Shown piece by piece: positions 26,459 to 37,000 of a DNA stretch of 64,000 nt (the stretch's first letter is position 1; the number at the start of each line of letters is the position of its first letter). Origin of the DNA: Marivita sp. GX14005. Lineage in GTDB: Bacteria; Pseudomonadota; Alphaproteobacteria; Rhodobacterales; Rhodobacteraceae. Location of the stretch: contig NZ_JAMCCQ010000001.1 in NCBI RefSeq assembly GCF_023370775.1, positions 806,001-870,000 of the forward strand. Direction: 5' to 3'. The notes below the pieces were generated by a model. That model saw nothing but the letters and a program-made list of their open reading frames with translations, ran no database searches and was not told where the DNA came from. The position numbers and the translations under genes were made by a program.

Positions 26459-27750
26459 CGACGCTAATCACCAATGCCCGGCTGATCGATCCCGAAGCGG
26501 GGCGCGTGTTTCCCGGTTCGGTTCTTCTGCGCAACGGGGTGATCGCGGAAGTGTTCGATACGCCCGACCCGGCGATCGGCACCGATCACGTCCCGCAGGA
26601 CGCGCGGATCGACGCCGGGGGCAAATGCCTCGCCCCTGGGATCGTCGATATCGGCGTGAAGATTTGCGAGCCGGGCGAGCGACACAAGGAAAGCTACGGC
26701 TCAGCCGGTCAGGCGGCCGCCGCAGGCGGCGTGACCACCATCGTCACCCGGCCCGATACGCGCCCCGCGATCGACACGCCCGAAGTTCTCGAGTTCATCC
26801 GCCGCCGCGCGAACGAGGCGGCGCCTGTGAACGTGTTGCCTATGGCCGCTCTCACAAAGGGACGCGAGGGGCGCGAGATGACGGAGATCGGGTTCCTGAT
26901 GGATGCCGGTGCTGTTGCCTTCACCGATTGCGACCGCGTCGTGCGCGACACGAAGGTTCTGAGCCGCGCCATGACCTATGCCCGCGCCCTCGGCGCGCTC
27001 ATCGTCGGCCACCCGCAGGATCCGGCCCTGTCGACCGGCGCCGCGACGACATCGGGCAAGTTCGCATCGCTCAGAGGGCTGCCCGCGGTCTCTCCCATGG
27101 CCGAGCGCATGGGGCTCGACCGCGATATCGCGCTCGTGGAGATGACCGGCGTGCGCTATCACGCCGACCAGATCACCACCGCCCGCGCCCTGCCACCGCT
27201 CGAACGGGCCAAGCGCAACGGGTTCGACGTGACGGCGGGCATTTCGATGCACCATCTCACGCTCAACGAATTCGACATTGCCGACTATCGCACTTTCTTC
27301 AAGGTCAAGCCGCCCCTGCGTGCCGAAGATGACCGCCAGGCGGTCGTGGAAGCCGTGCGGACCGGGCTGATCGACGTGATCGGATCGTTCCACACGCCGC
27401 AGGACGAGGAAAGCAAGCGCCTCCCGTTCGAGGAAGCCGCCAGCGGCGCTGTCGGGCTGGAGACGATGCTGCCCGTGCTGCTGCGGCTCTACCATTCCGG
27501 CGATCTCGATTTGCCGACGTTGTTCCGCGCCCTGTCCCTCAATCCGGCGCGACGTCTCGGACTGGACTGCGGACGGCTGGCGAAGAGCGCGCCGGCCGAT
27601 CTGGTGCTATTCGATCCCGACAAGCCCGTCATCCTCGACCGGTTCCAGCTGCGCTCGAAGTCCAAGAACACACCCTTTGACGGGGCGCGCCTGCAGGGTA
27701 AGGTTGTGCAGACCTTCGTCAACGGAACCTCTGTCTACCGGAGCGCCTGA
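26455..27750 (+). CDS. pyrC': Dihydroorotase-like protein, probably non-catalytic (PyrC')
   Basis: The 431-residue protein has the amidohydrolase fold of dihydroorotases of class I: an N-terminal beta-sandwich, [12 protein letters not shown] leading into the barrel, and [12 protein letters not shown] near residue 266. The two metal-binding histidines of the DxHxH motif are replaced by Gly67 and Lys69, and the catalytic aspartate of the usual TDHAPH segment is Phe312 (GSFHTPQ). Catalysis is therefore unlikely. In Pseudomonas and others, inactive dihydroorotases are structural partners of PyrB, and the pyrB neighbour fits that role. A working pyrC must lie elsewhere. Its stop overlaps the plsY start. 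Confidence 0.88.
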   Translation: MTTLITNARLIDPEAGRVFPGSVLLRNGVIAEVFDTPDPAIGTDHVPQDARIDAGGKCLAPGIVDIGVKICEPGERHKESYGSAGQAAAAGGVTTIVTRPDTRPAIDTPEVLEFIRRRANEAAPVNVLPMAALTKGREGREMTEIGFLMDAGAVAFTDCDRVVRDTKVLSRAMTYARALGALIVGHPQDPALSTGAATTSGKFASLRGLPAVSPMAERMGLDRDIALVEMTGVRYHADQITTARALPPLERAKRNGFDVTAGISMHHLTLNEFDIADYRTFFKVKPPLRAEDDRQAVVEAVRTGLIDVIGSFHTPQDEESKRLPFEEAASGAVGLETMLPVLLRLYHSGDLDLPTLFRALSLNPARRLGLDCGRLAKSAPADLVLFDPDKPVILDRFQLRSKSKNTPFDGARLQGKVVQTFVNGTSVYRSA

Positions 27751-28361
27751 TGCCAGAGATCGATACGAGCCTCGCCGCGCTGGGCCTCTGGGCCGTGATC
27801 GGCTACCTGCTGGGCTCCATCCCCTTCGGCCTGCTTCTGACGCGTGCGATGGGCCTCGGAAATCTGCGCGCGATCGGATCGGGTAATATCGGCGCAACCA
27901 ATGTGCTGCGGACCGGCAACAAAACGGCGGCCGCCGGAACACTGCTTCTCGATGGCGGCAAAGGGGTCGTCGCGGTTCTGCTCGCTCGGATGTCGGCCGG
28001 CGAGTCGGCTGCCCAGATCGCCGCGCTTGCGGCGTTCCTGGGACATTGCTACCCCGTCTGGCTCGGCTTCAAGGGCGGCAAGGGCGTCGCCACTTTCCTC
28101 GGCCTCATGCTCGCGCTGTCGTTCCCGGTCGGGCTGCTGTCCTGCGCGACTTGGCTGGCGGCAGCGGCGATCAGCCGGATTTCCAGCCTTTCCGCGCTCG
28201 TCGCCGCCTCATGGTCGCTGCTGTGGTGCATCCTGCTTGGTAAAGGCGGAATCTTCGCGCTGACGCTGGTGCTCGTCGCGCTCATCATGTGGCGCCACCG
28301 CGCCAATATCGCACGGCTGCGCGCCGGCATCGAGCCGCGAATCGGCGGCTCGAACGCCTGA
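27750..28361 (+). CDS. plsY: Glycerol-3-phosphate acyltransferase PlsY
   Basis: PlsY transfers the acyl group from acyl phosphate to glycerol 3-phosphate, the first step of phospholipid synthesis at the inner membrane. The 203-residue protein has about five helices and the three family motifs: [10 protein letters not shown] (12-21), [12 protein letters not shown] (about 44-55) with the acyl-phosphate site, and GGKGVVAV plus [13 protein letters not shown] further on. The start overlaps the stop of the pyrC-like gene (TGATG), so it is coupled to the pyr cluster. Confidence 0.95.
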   Translation: MPEIDTSLAALGLWAVIGYLLGSIPFGLLLTRAMGLGNLRAIGSGNIGATNVLRTGNKTAAAGTLLLDGGKGVVAVLLARMSAGESAAQIAALAAFLGHCYPVWLGFKGGKGVATFLGLMLALSFPVGLLSCATWLAAAAISRISSLSALVAASWSLLWCILLGKGGIFALTLVLVALIMWRHRANIARLRAGIEPRIGGSNA

Positions 28362-28415
28362 CCGCAAGGCGGGACGGCTATTCGAAAAGCCGCCCCCTAC
28401 GCCGGGCAAAACGCT

Positions 28416-28922
28416 CTATTCCGCCGCGTCGCGTTTTGGTAGAACCCAATCCGGGCGCGGGAAATGGCAGGTATAGCCATTGGGAAACCGCTCCAGATAA
28501 TCCTGATGCTCCGGCTCCGCTTCCCAGAAATCCCCGACCGGTTCGACTTCGGTGACGACCTTGCCCGGCCAGACGCCCGAAGCATTCACGTCGGCGATCG
28601 TATCCTCGGCGACGGCCTTTTGCGCATCGTCGACATAATAGATCGCAGACCGATAGCTCATCCCGCGATCATTGCCTTGCCGGTTGAGCGTGGTTGGATC
28701 GTGGATCTGAAAGAAGAACTCGAGCAGATTGCGATAGGAGATCACCTCCGGATCGAAGATGATCTCGATCCCTTCGGCATGTGTGCCGTGATTGCGATAG
28801 GTCGCGTTCTCCACATCGCCGCCGGTATAGCCGACGCGAGTTTTTTCGACCCCCGGTAACTTGCGGATCAAATCCTGCATTCCCCAGAAACATCCCCCCG
28901 CCAGAACAGCGCGTTCACTCAT
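28416..28922 (-). CDS. msrA: Peptide-methionine (S)-S-oxide reductase MsrA
   Basis: MsrA reduces the S form of methionine sulfoxide in proteins. The 168-residue product has the catalytic GGCFWGMQ (Cys11) and the family segments [20 protein letters not shown] and [17 protein letters not shown]. Only one further cysteine is near the C terminus (YTCHFP), a plausible recycling residue. It overlaps msrB by four bases and is translated after it. No signal peptide is present, so it acts in the cytoplasm. Confidence 0.95.
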   Translation of the reverse strand: MSERAVLAGGCFWGMQDLIRKLPGVEKTRVGYTGGDVENATYRNHGTHAEGIEIIFDPEVISYRNLLEFFFQIHDPTTLNRQGNDRGMSYRSAIYYVDDAQKAVAEDTIADVNASGVWPGKVVTEVEPVGDFWEAEPEHQDYLERFPNGYTCHFPRPDWVLPKRDAAE

Positions 28923-29368
28923 GCCACATCCTCCACCTGATCGAGATAGTCGCCATAGCCTTCGGCCTCCATGTCATCGCGGTGTATGAACCGAAGGCTG
29001 GCCGAATTGATGCAATACCGCAAACCGCCGCGATCCTGCGGCCCATCGGGGAACACATGGCCAAGATGGCTGTCCCCATGCGCGGAGCGCACCTCGGTGC
29101 GGATCATCCCATGCGTCGTATCGCGCAACTCGTTCACATGCGCCGGCTCGATGGGTTTGGTGAAGCTCGGCCAGCCGCAGCCCGACTCGAACTTGTCCGC
29201 GCTGGCGAATAGCGGCTCGCCGCTGACGATATCGACATAGATGCCCGGCTCCTTGTTGTCGAGATAGGCACCGGTGCCGGGCCGCTCCGTGCCGTTTTCC
29301 TGCGTGACGCGATATTGCTCGGGCGTCAGGCTCCGGATCGCCGCGTCGGTCTTTTCATACTTCGCCAT
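28919..29368 (-). CDS. msrB: Peptide-methionine (R)-S-oxide reductase MsrB (zinc-free type)
   Basis: MsrB reduces the R form of methionine sulfoxide. The 149-residue product has ESGCGWPSF near residue 64 (resolving cysteine region), [14 protein letters not shown] and the catalytic [11 protein letters not shown] near residue 120. The two CxxC pairs that bind zinc in many MsrB proteins are absent (VSGEP and HGDSH at those places), so this is the zinc-free form. It is first in the msrB-msrA pair; the genes overlap by four bases. It acts in the cytoplasm, as no signal is seen. Confidence 0.94.
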   Translation of the reverse strand: MAKYEKTDAAIRSLTPEQYRVTQENGTERPGTGAYLDNKEPGIYVDIVSGEPLFASADKFESGCGWPSFTKPIEPAHVNELRDTTHGMIRTEVRSAHGDSHLGHVFPDGPQDRGGLRYCINSASLRFIHRDDMEAEGYGDYLDQVEDVA

Positions 29369-29440
29369 GACTCATCTCCCTTTCGGAACTGCCCTATAGA
29401 TGGGGCCGCCCGAACGAATGAAAAGCCGTATTACACCGGC

Positions 29441-30472
29441 TCATCTCTTCGTGAGCCTGCGCACCGCCCAGCGCGCCGCGTCCGCAACCGCGGGGTCAGG
29501 ATCGTCGGCCAGACCCCGCGCTACCTGCCTGAGCGGCGCCGCGCCGGAATTTCCTATCGCATAGAGCACGTTGCGCACAAACCGGTTGCGGCCGATCCGC
29601 TTGATCGGAGAGCCGGAGAAGCGTGCGCGGAACGCGGCATCGTCCAGCTTTGCCAATTCCGCGAGATCCGGCGCGAGAAGATCCTCTCGCGCATGATATC
29701 GCACCTCCGCCGCGCGGCTTGCGAACTTGTTCCAGGGGCATGCTGCAAGACAATCGTCGCATCCGTAGATCCGGTTGCCCAGCATCGGGCGCAAGGTCTC
29801 GTCAATCGGTCCGTGATGCTCGATCGTCAGGTAGGAAATGCAGCGCCGCGCATCCAGCTTGTAGGGCGCCGGAAAGGCGTTGGTCGGGCAAACATCCAGG
29901 CAAGCCCGGCACGAGCCGCAATGATCGACCTCCGGCGCATCGGGTTCAAGGTCGAGCGTGGTGAACACCGATCCGATGAAGAACCACGATCCCAACTGTC
30001 TCGATACCAGATTGGTGTGCTTGCCCTGCCATCCCAATCCCGCGACCTGCCCAAGCGCCTTTTCCGGCACCGGCGCGGTATCGACGAACACCTTGAGCTC
30101 GCCCCCCGCCTCCGCAATCAGCCAGCGCGCCAGCCGCTTGAGCCGTTTCTTGACGATATCATGGTAATCGCGGTTCTGCGCATAGACCGAGATTGCCGCC
30201 TTGTCGCCCTGGTCGAGAATGTCGCGCGGATCGTGATCGGGCCCGTAACTCTCCGCCAGCATGATGACGGACCGCGCCTCCGGCCACAGCACCTGCGGCG
30301 CTCCGCGCCAGTGGCTACGCTCTTCCATCCATGCCATCTGCCCGTGATATCCGGCATCGAGATAGGCCTTCAGCCGCGCTGGCACATCCGGCACGTCCCA
30401 CGGCCGGCAGACACGGCAAAGAGAAAACCCTTCCGCCAAAGCCTGCTCATGCACACGCCGCTTCAAATCCAT
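29441..30472 (-). CDS. queG: Epoxyqueuosine reductase QueG
   Basis: QueG is a cobalamin and iron-sulfur enzyme that reduces epoxyqueuosine to queuosine in the wobble position of GUN-decoding tRNAs. The 343-residue product has [23 protein letters not shown] near residue 150, two 4Fe-4S motifs ([16 protein letters not shown] near 190 and [11 protein letters not shown] near 240) and a C-terminal HEAT-like stretch. All cluster cysteines are present. A dispersed element with a GC hairpin lies between the upstream glutathione transferase gene and its start. The assignment is secure. Confidence 0.95.
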   Translation of the reverse strand: MDLKRRVHEQALAEGFSLCRVCRPWDVPDVPARLKAYLDAGYHGQMAWMEERSHWRGAPQVLWPEARSVIMLAESYGPDHDPRDILDQGDKAAISVYAQNRDYHDIVKKRLKRLARWLIAEAGGELKVFVDTAPVPEKALGQVAGLGWQGKHTNLVSRQLGSWFFIGSVFTTLDLEPDAPEVDHCGSCRACLDVCPTNAFPAPYKLDARRCISYLTIEHHGPIDETLRPMLGNRIYGCDDCLAACPWNKFASRAAEVRYHAREDLLAPDLAELAKLDDAAFRARFSGSPIKRIGRNRFVRNVLYAIGNSGAAPLRQVARGLADDPDPAVADAARWAVRRLTKR

Positions 30473-30485
30473 CGCGGGGGTCTCT

Positions 30486-30531
30486 TTCTTCTCGTTCGAA
30501 ATACTCCGGGGGTGTGGGGGCTGGCCCCCAC
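30486..30531 (-). repeat. Dispersed intergenic element, copy B, with GC hairpin
   Basis: On the minus strand GTGGGGGC and GCCCCCAC (30514-30531) form a hairpin, followed by ACCCCCGGAGTATTTCGAAC and GAGAAGAA. It sits between the glutathione transferase stop and the queG start, in the direction of transcription. It could end the first transcript; the GAGTATTT and purine tail just before queG matches copies A, C and D. The exact role of such elements is not known. Confidence 0.55.
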
Positions 30532-30544
30532 GCCGTCCTCGGGA

Positions 30545-31210
30545 TCAGAAATCGAGATCGGCATAATGTGGCGGCTGCGGGAAGCCCGGAACCTGATCCG
30601 CGAGGATCGACCGAAAGGCGGGGCGCGACTTGATCTTGGCATACCAATCCTTGACCGCCTCGCTTCGGTTCCAGTCCACGTCCCGGATATAGTCCAGCGC
30701 CGACAAATGCGCAGCGGCGGCGAAATCGGCCAATGTCATCGTGTCGCCGGCCAGCCAGCGCCGGTGGTCGAGCAGCCAGGCCATGTAGTCGAGATGATAC
30801 TTGATCGCCTTGGCACCCGCCTTGACATTGCCGCTGTCGGGAAAGCCCTGCTTGGTGACTTTCTTGTTCACCCGCTCATAAAGCAGTTTCGACGTCACCT
30901 CGTGATGGAACTTGTCATCGAACCAGCCGACCAGCCGACGCACCTCATAACGCGCATCGGCGGAGCGCGGCATGAGTGCGGGCTCGGGGTATTTCTCTTC
31001 TAGATATTCGCAGATCGCGGCGCTTTCGGACATTGTGCGGCCGTCTATCTTGAGCACCGGCACCTTGGCGGCGGGGTTGCGACGCAGGAAATCGGGATCC
31101 TTTTCCCAATACCGCTCCTCGATCAATTCACATTCGATCTTCTTTTCGGCCAGACTCAGCCGCACCTTGCGGCAGAAAGGGGAAAGCGGAACGTGATAGA
31201 GTTTGGCCAT
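30545..31210 (-). CDS. Glutathione S-transferase family protein
   Basis: The 221-residue cytoplasmic protein has a thioredoxin-like N-terminal domain (MAKLYHVPLSPFCRKVRLSL; PAAKVPVLKIDG and the glutathione gamma-glutamyl site SESAAICEYLEE at about 60-71) and an all-helical C-terminal domain ending in LSALDYIRDVDWNRSEAVKDWY. The SPFCRK segment suggests a cysteine or serine active residue, as in omega/beta-like classes; the class is uncertain. The ATG at 31210 is chosen over the upstream TTG. The substrate is not known. Confidence 0.87.
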   Translation of the reverse strand: MAKLYHVPLSPFCRKVRLSLAEKKIECELIEERYWEKDPDFLRRNPAAKVPVLKIDGRTMSESAAICEYLEEKYPEPALMPRSADARYEVRRLVGWFDDKFHHEVTSKLLYERVNKKVTKQGFPDSGNVKAGAKAIKYHLDYMAWLLDHRRWLAGDTMTLADFAAAAHLSALDYIRDVDWNRSEAVKDWYAKIKSRPAFRSILADQVPGFPQPPHYADLDF

Positions 31211-31353
31211 GCCGGGCAAGTCCTGATGGGAGTCGAAAATCGTGACGGAACCCCACCTACTTGCAGCGAAGCGGCACGCAGTTCAATGGCCCCGCGCCGG
31301 ATAACGGCCTTGCGCGCGGTTTTCATCTCACGGCAGATTTCTGTCAGCGCGGG

Positions 31354-32139
31354 CTATCCCTGGAAACAGCTTGCCCTGCCATCCGCCCGGATCGTTTCGG
31401 CCCCCGCACGGATCGAGCCGGCGCGGCGTTTGACAAAATGGCTGGGATTCGACGCCGAACGCTTTTTCGGTGAGGGCAGGATGGCGGCGAGGCGCGCCGC
31501 CTGCGTGGCCGTCAGATCGCGCGCATCGACACCGAAGTAATGGCGCGCCGCAGCCTGCACGCCGAACACGCCCTCGTCGAACTCAGCCACGTTGAGATAG
31601 ACCTCAAGGATACGCCGCTTGGACCACATCGCCTCCACCAGCGGGGTCAGCCCCGCCTCCAGCGCCTTGCGCAGCCATGACCTGTCCTGCCAGAGAAAGA
31701 CGTTCTTCACCACCTGCTGTGTGATGGTGGAGGCACCGCGCGCGCCGCCCGCTTCGATCGCCGCCTGAATCGCCTCGACATCGAAGCCCCAATGCATACA
31801 GAAATTGGCATCCTCTGCCGCGACAGCCGAACGCATCATCACCGGCGCGATCCGGTCCGCCGGCACCCATTCCTGCGCCGCCGGTTTCCCGATCCGCCGC
31901 CCTTCGGTCCAGATCGTATGCGTTGTGGGCGGGTTCACCACGCCGAACATTGCAACCGCGAGAATAGCCAGCACCGCCGCGGCGATCACCGCTCGAAGCC
32001 CCCAGCGTATCAGCCAGCGATACGGCGCGAGAATACGGTCCACGAGCGACGGAGCTGCGGCCTTTCGCTTGCGGGATCGCCTTGGCTTGTCGAGCCTCGG
32101 TTCCTGCGGTTCGGTTTGTTGTGATCTGCCACCTGCCAT
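31354..32139 (-). CDS. mtgA: Monofunctional peptidoglycan transglycosylase MtgA
   Basis: This GT51 enzyme polymerises lipid II into glycan strands at the inner membrane. The 261-residue product has a basic N terminus, one membrane helix (about residues 47-67), the catalytic segment AVAAEDANFCMHWGFD (glutamate in EDxxF) near residue 108, GASTITQQVVKNVFLW, and the RRILEVYLNVAEFDEGVFGV motif. No transpeptidase domain follows. The ATG at 32139 was chosen as the nearest start before the basic region; in-frame ATG codons continue upstream. It ends 143 bases after the glutathione transferase start on the same strand. Confidence 0.9.
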   Translation of the reverse strand: MAGGRSQQTEPQEPRLDKPRRSRKRKAAAPSLVDRILAPYRWLIRWGLRAVIAAAVLAILAVAMFGVVNPPTTHTIWTEGRRIGKPAAQEWVPADRIAPVMMRSAVAAEDANFCMHWGFDVEAIQAAIEAGGARGASTITQQVVKNVFLWQDRSWLRKALEAGLTPLVEAMWSKRRILEVYLNVAEFDEGVFGVQAAARHYFGVDARDLTATQAARLAAILPSPKKRSASNPSHFVKRRAGSIRAGAETIRADGRASCFQG

Positions 32140-32295
32140 CGCAGGCACTCTAGGCGCTGGCATCGTCCAAGAAAACATCCATCACATCTGCAATTGCTCC
32201 GTATTGGGAAAACTCGGCCCTGAAATGGCCCATCGATGGCGAGAGCGTGCAATCGAACCGTTTACAAAAGCTTGCGAGTCGCGCCCATTGGGCGA

Positions 32296-32625
32296 ATGAT
32301 CCTGATTTTATATCTTGCTTTTTATCTGTTCGGCCTCGCCATGGGCCGCGCGCTCAATTTGCCCCGCCAGGCGTTCGTCATCGGCTCCGGCATATCGGCG
32401 GCCGGGTTGAGCGCCGGGCTCACGCTTTGGCTGCTGGCGCGCACGGCGTTGATCGAACCATGGCTGGCCATCGCAATGATCGGGACGATCGCGCTTCCGG
32501 CGCTGATGATCGGCCTCGGGCTTCTGGCGGGATGGCTGATGCGTCGAAGCGCGGGAAAATGGCGCGCCCGATTTGCAGCAGCCATCCTTCCGCTTGGAAT
32601 GCTTGCCCTGCTGATCTGGCGCTAG
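32296..32625 (+). CDS. Unidentified small membrane protein
   Basis: The 109-residue frame starts at an ATG at 32296 and encodes about four hydrophobic helices (roughly residues 2-18, 25-48, 53-82 and 92-108) with a basic loop RRSAGKWRAR between the last two. An upstream ATG at 32236 would add 20 residues without obvious conservation. No motif is recognised and the ribosome site is weak. Gene-like hydrophobic pattern, its own orientation beside a divergent gene and the end flush with a convergent gene (four-base overlap) are the evidence. Confidence 0.5.
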   Translation: MILILYLAFYLFGLAMGRALNLPRQAFVIGSGISAAGLSAGLTLWLLARTALIEPWLAIAMIGTIALPALMIGLGLLAGWLMRRSAGKWRARFAAAILPLGMLALLIWR

Positions 32626-33911
32626 AGCCCTGCCGTTTCACGATAGAGCGCGGCAACCGGATCTCCATCCAGGGCGACATCCGCAAAGCTCACCATCTCG
32701 CCCGCCGGCAGGTCGCGGGTCAGCTCGATCCCCTGCGCAAGCCCGATGGGCAGCGCGTCGCCCGCGCTGCTGAGCGGCAGGGCCTTTCCGTAAACGGTAT
32801 AGCCGCCCTCGCCATCCAGCCTGTCGCCGCGCTTGAGATCCCGCTTCGCAACGGAGGCAACCGTGCCGCGCATTTCGCGCGCCTGCCCGGTCGGCTCACG
32901 GCGCAGCGCGGCACTCAGAACCGAGATGGAGAGCTCCAACCCGATAAGGTGGAACGGCTTATACATCGACGCGAAACGCCCGGTCGAATCGGTCGGCAGC
33001 CCGTACTGGCGGAAACAAGCGGCGGCGTAATCGTTCGGCGCTTCGAGAACGACATAAACGCCCCAGCGCAGGTCGCGGAACACCGGCCTGCCATCGCGTT
33101 CCAGAGACGAGACGGTCTCGACCATGCCGCTTCCGTCAAGCTGGCCCCCGATAGTTCGCGGGCGCAGGACATGCGCAAGATCGTCCACACCGCATGGCGG
33201 AAAACCGAGCCCGGCCGCCGGCACGTCCAACCCGCAGGCATTGGCGATCGCCACCATCTCAATCGCGCTCTTGGTGCCGTCGAGGAACGAATTGAACATC
33301 TGCGGATTCATACCCGCTGCCTTCGCCTCCTGCGCTGTCAGCCCGTAATGGGACCACACGTCATCGGGTGTGACACGGTGATAGGACGGCAGGTATTTGG
33401 TGCCCTTGCCAGCCGCCGCCACCTTGAACCCCGTCGCGCGGGCCCAATCGACCATTTCGGCCACCAGCGCAGGCTGATCGCCATAGGCCATGGAATAGAC
33501 AACACCGGCAGACCGCGCCTGTGCGGCAAGGGTGGGGCCGACAAGCGCATCCGCTTCGACATTCACCATGACGACATGCTTGCCCGCCGCAATCGCGGCG
33601 CGCGCATGGGCGATCCCGGCGCGCGGATGGCCGGTGGCCTCGATCACCACATCGACATCACCCCGCGCAGCCAATTCCGATCCGTCCTCTACAAAAACGA
33701 CGGAGGCGATCCGGTCCTCATCCCAGCCTACGGCCCGGCACGCCGTCTGCGCACGCCCGATATCAAGATCCGCAATCGCCGTCACCTTCAGCCCGGCGAT
33801 CGTCGGCACTTGGCTGAGGAACATCGATCCGAACTTTCCCGCTCCGATCAATCCGGCCCGCACCGGCGCGCCGCGTTCCTTGGCCTCTGCCGCCAATCTT
33901 GCCAGGTTCAT
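32622..33911 (-). CDS. NAD(P)-binding homoserine-dehydrogenase-like protein with SAF domain
   Basis: The 429-residue protein has an N-terminal Rossmann segment PVRAGLIGAGKFGSMFLSQV (about 17-36), a catalytic-type middle domain and a C-terminal SAF domain (KRGDRLDGEGGYTVYGKALP...GIELTRDLPAGEMVSFADV). This arrangement is seen in a homoserine-dehydrogenase-like family often annotated only as oxidoreductase or SAF protein. The ATG at 33911 follows AAGGAAAGGA; the frame is open up to 34211 but that part runs through the gltB terminator. The substrate is unknown; a sugar-acid or amino-acid semialdehyde is possible. Confidence 0.8.
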   Translation of the reverse strand: MNLARLAAEAKERGAPVRAGLIGAGKFGSMFLSQVPTIAGLKVTAIADLDIGRAQTACRAVGWDEDRIASVVFVEDGSELAARGDVDVVIEATGHPRAGIAHARAAIAAGKHVVMVNVEADALVGPTLAAQARSAGVVYSMAYGDQPALVAEMVDWARATGFKVAAAGKGTKYLPSYHRVTPDDVWSHYGLTAQEAKAAGMNPQMFNSFLDGTKSAIEMVAIANACGLDVPAAGLGFPPCGVDDLAHVLRPRTIGGQLDGSGMVETVSSLERDGRPVFRDLRWGVYVVLEAPNDYAAACFRQYGLPTDSTGRFASMYKPFHLIGLELSISVLSAALRREPTGQAREMRGTVASVAKRDLKRGDRLDGEGGYTVYGKALPLSSAGDALPIGLAQGIELTRDLPAGEMVSFADVALDGDPVAALYRETAGL

Positions 33912-33983
33912 CGCGTGTCCTTTCCTTGCCCATTGCCGCGGCAGTAAGGCTGTGATGATCGAGCAAGTCCAGAGGGACACATG

Positions 33984-34010
33984 AAAAAGCCCGGCGTGGG
34001 CCGGGCTTTT
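33984..34010 (-). terminator. Intrinsic terminator of gltB
   Basis: A perfect 11-bp stem (AAAAGCCCGGC at 33985-33995, loop GTGG, GCCGGGCTTTT at 34000-34010) lies 15 bases beyond the gltB stop on the minus strand and is followed there by TTTTT. It should end the gltDB transcript before the next gene on that strand. Confidence 0.85.
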
Positions 34011-34024
34011 CGAAAGGGTCTGCG

Positions 34025-37000
34025 TTACTCCGCCGGAACGGCCCTGTCCTCTACCGTGAGCGGATGCGCGATCTTGTCCAGCATTTCCTTTGGACAGACC
34101 TGAATGAAATTGCCCAGTTCCAGATCCCAGTTCTGCAGGATGTCCTGTGCTTTGCTGCTGCCGGTTTCCGCTTCGTGCCGGGCGATCAGGTCTTTCAGCT
34201 GGGCCTCCCAATGCGGCACGGTGACGGGGCAGGTCACGAGGCTTTCGAGGTTCATCAGCAGCGCCGCCGTGCCACGCGGATCGTAGAGATAGGCCATCCC
34301 GCCGGTCATGCCCGCACCGAAATTGGCGCCGATCTCGCCCAGGATCACGGCAACTCCGCCGGTCATGTATTCACACCCGTTCGACCCGCACCCTTCGACG
34401 ACGACCTTCGCACCCGAGTTGCGCACGGCGAAGCGCTCGCCTGCCCGCCCGGCGGCGAAGAGGTAGCCATCGGTCGCGCCATAAAGCACGGTGTTGCCGA
34501 TAATGGTGTTCTCCGACGCCTGCAAAGGCGACATCATCGGCGGCCGCACCACGATGGTGCCGCCCGACAGCCCCTTGCCGACATAGTCGTTGGCATCGCC
34601 CGACACTTCGAGCTTCAGCCCCGGCGCGGCGAATGCACCGAGCGATTGGCCCGCCGAGCCGGTCAGCTTGACCGTTAGGTGATCGGGCTGCAGCGCGTTG
34701 CGCATCCCGAACCGCTTGACGATATGGCTGGAGATGCGCGTGCCGACGGTGCGATGCGTGTTCTGGATCGCGTAAGACAGCTGCATCTTCTCACCCTCCT
34801 CAAGGAACCGCGCCGCATCGCGCACGATTTCCGCATCCAGCGTGTCCAGCACCGCGTTGCGCGGGCGGTCCCTGTCATAGACGATGTCGTCCGACCCATC
34901 GACACGGATCAGGAGCGGGTTCAGATCAAGATCGTCAAGGTGATCGGACCCGCGACTGACCTGGCTGAGCAGATCGGCACGGCCGACAACGTCTTCGAGC
35001 GACCGCGCGCCGATGGAGGCGAGGATCTCGCGGACTTCCTGCGCGTAAAACGTGATGAGGTTCACCACCTTGTCCGCGGTGCCGGTAAATTTCGCGCGCA
35101 GGTCTTCGTCCTGCGTGCAGACGCCGACCGGACAGGTGTTGGACTGGCACTGGCGCACCATGATGCAGCCCATCGCAATCAGCGCGGCGGTTCCAATGCC
35201 GTATTCCTCGGCCCCCAGCATCGCGGCGATGACGATGTCGCGCCCGGTGCGCAGGCCGCCATCGGTGCGCAACGTCACGCGGTCGCGCAGCTTGTTCATC
35301 GAAAGGACCTGGTGCGCCTCGGTAAGGCCCATTTCCCAGGGCAGGCCGGCATGCTTGATCGAGGTCGCGGGCGAGGCACCTGTGCCGCCGTTATGGCCCG
35401 AAATCAGGATCACATCCGCTTTGGCCTTGGCTACGCCGGCGGCAATCGTGCCGACACCGCTTGAAGCCACCAGCTTGACCGTCACCTTCGCGCGCGGGTT
35501 GATCTGTTTCAGATCATAGATCAGCTGCGCCAGATCCTCGATCGAATAGATGTCGTGATGCGGCGGCGGAGAAATCAGCGTCACGCCCTTGGTCGAATGA
35601 CGCAGGCGGGCGATCAGGTCCGTCACCTTCATCCCCGGAAGCTGGCCACCCTCGCCCGGCTTGGCGCCTTGCGCGACCTTGATTTCAAGCTCTTCGCACT
35701 GGTTCAGGTATTCCGCCGTCACTCCGAAGCGACCCGACGCCACCTGCTTGATCTTCGCCGACGGGTTGTCGCCATTCGGCTCGGGAACGAAATGCGCCGG
35801 GTCCTCGCCGCCTTCGCCGCTGTCGGATTTGGCCCCGATCCGGTTCATCGCCACGTTCAGCGTCTTGTGCGCCTCGGGCGACAGCGCACCAAGGCTCATG
35901 CCGGGCGTGACGAACCGTTTGCGAATGGAGGTAATGCTCTCGACTTCTTCGAGCGGCACGGGCTGGCCCATCGGCTTGATCGCCAGAAGATCGCGCAGAT
36001 GGATCGGCGGGTTCGCTTGCATCGCCTTGGAATAGGTCTGCCACAGCTCGTAGGACGCTTTGTTGCAAGCCATCTGCATCAGGTGCATCACCTGCGCGCC
36101 CCAGGCATGCGTCTCGCCCGACTTGCGGGCCTTGTAGAACCCGCCGATGGGCAGAATGTCCTGCCCGCTTCGGAAGCCGAGCGCGTGAACGTCCTCTGCC
36201 TTGCGTTGCAGGCCATTCAGTCCGATGCCAGAGATCCGCGACAGGATGCCGGGGAAATACTCGGCGCACATCGCGCGGCTGAGGCCGACCGCTTCGAAAT
36301 TCAGCCCTCCGCGGTAGGAGGAGATGACCGAAATGCCCATCTTGGACATGATCTTGAGCAAACCCTGATCGATGGCCTCGCGATATTTCGCAACCGCTTC
36401 GGTCAGGCTCATGTCGAGCAAACCGCGCTCGATACGGTCGGCCAGCGAATCCTCGGCGAGATAGGCGTTGACCACCGTGGCGCCCGCGCCGATCAGAACG
36501 GCGAAGTAATGCGGATCGATGCACTCGGCCGACCGCACGTTAAGCGAACAGAAGGTCCGCAGCCCCCGACGCGTCAGGTGGCTATGCACCGCGCTCGTGG
36601 CGAGGATCATCGGAATCGCCACCTTGTCAGGCCCGCAATGCTCGTCCGTCAGGATGATATGCCCCGCGCCCGAGCGCACGGCATCTTCCGCTTCGGACCG
36701 TATCCTTTCCAGAGCGGCCTGAAGTGCGCCCTGATCGCCGCCGGCGGGGAATGTGCAGTCGATCTCTCCCAGCGAACGATGGAACTGCGCGATCAGGGCG
36801 CGAAACTGCGCATTGCCGACAAACGGGCTGTCGAGCACGATGATCTCCGTTTGCGCGCTGCTCTCGTCGAGCACGTTGTTGAGGTTGCCGAACCGGGTCT
36901 TGAGACTCATCACCCGGTATTCGCGCAGGCTGTCGATAGGCGGGTTCGTCACCTGGCTGAAGTTCTGCCGGAAGTAATGCGACAGAGGGCGGTATGTCCG

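Noticed and set aside
28370-28396. Terminator between plsY and msrA
   Set aside because: GGGACGGCT and AGCCGCCCC pair with a mismatch and there is no T run on either strand.
29315-31003. Long plus-strand frame covering queG and the glutathione transferase gene
   Set aside because: It crosses two genuine minus-strand genes and their spacer, and encodes no domain.
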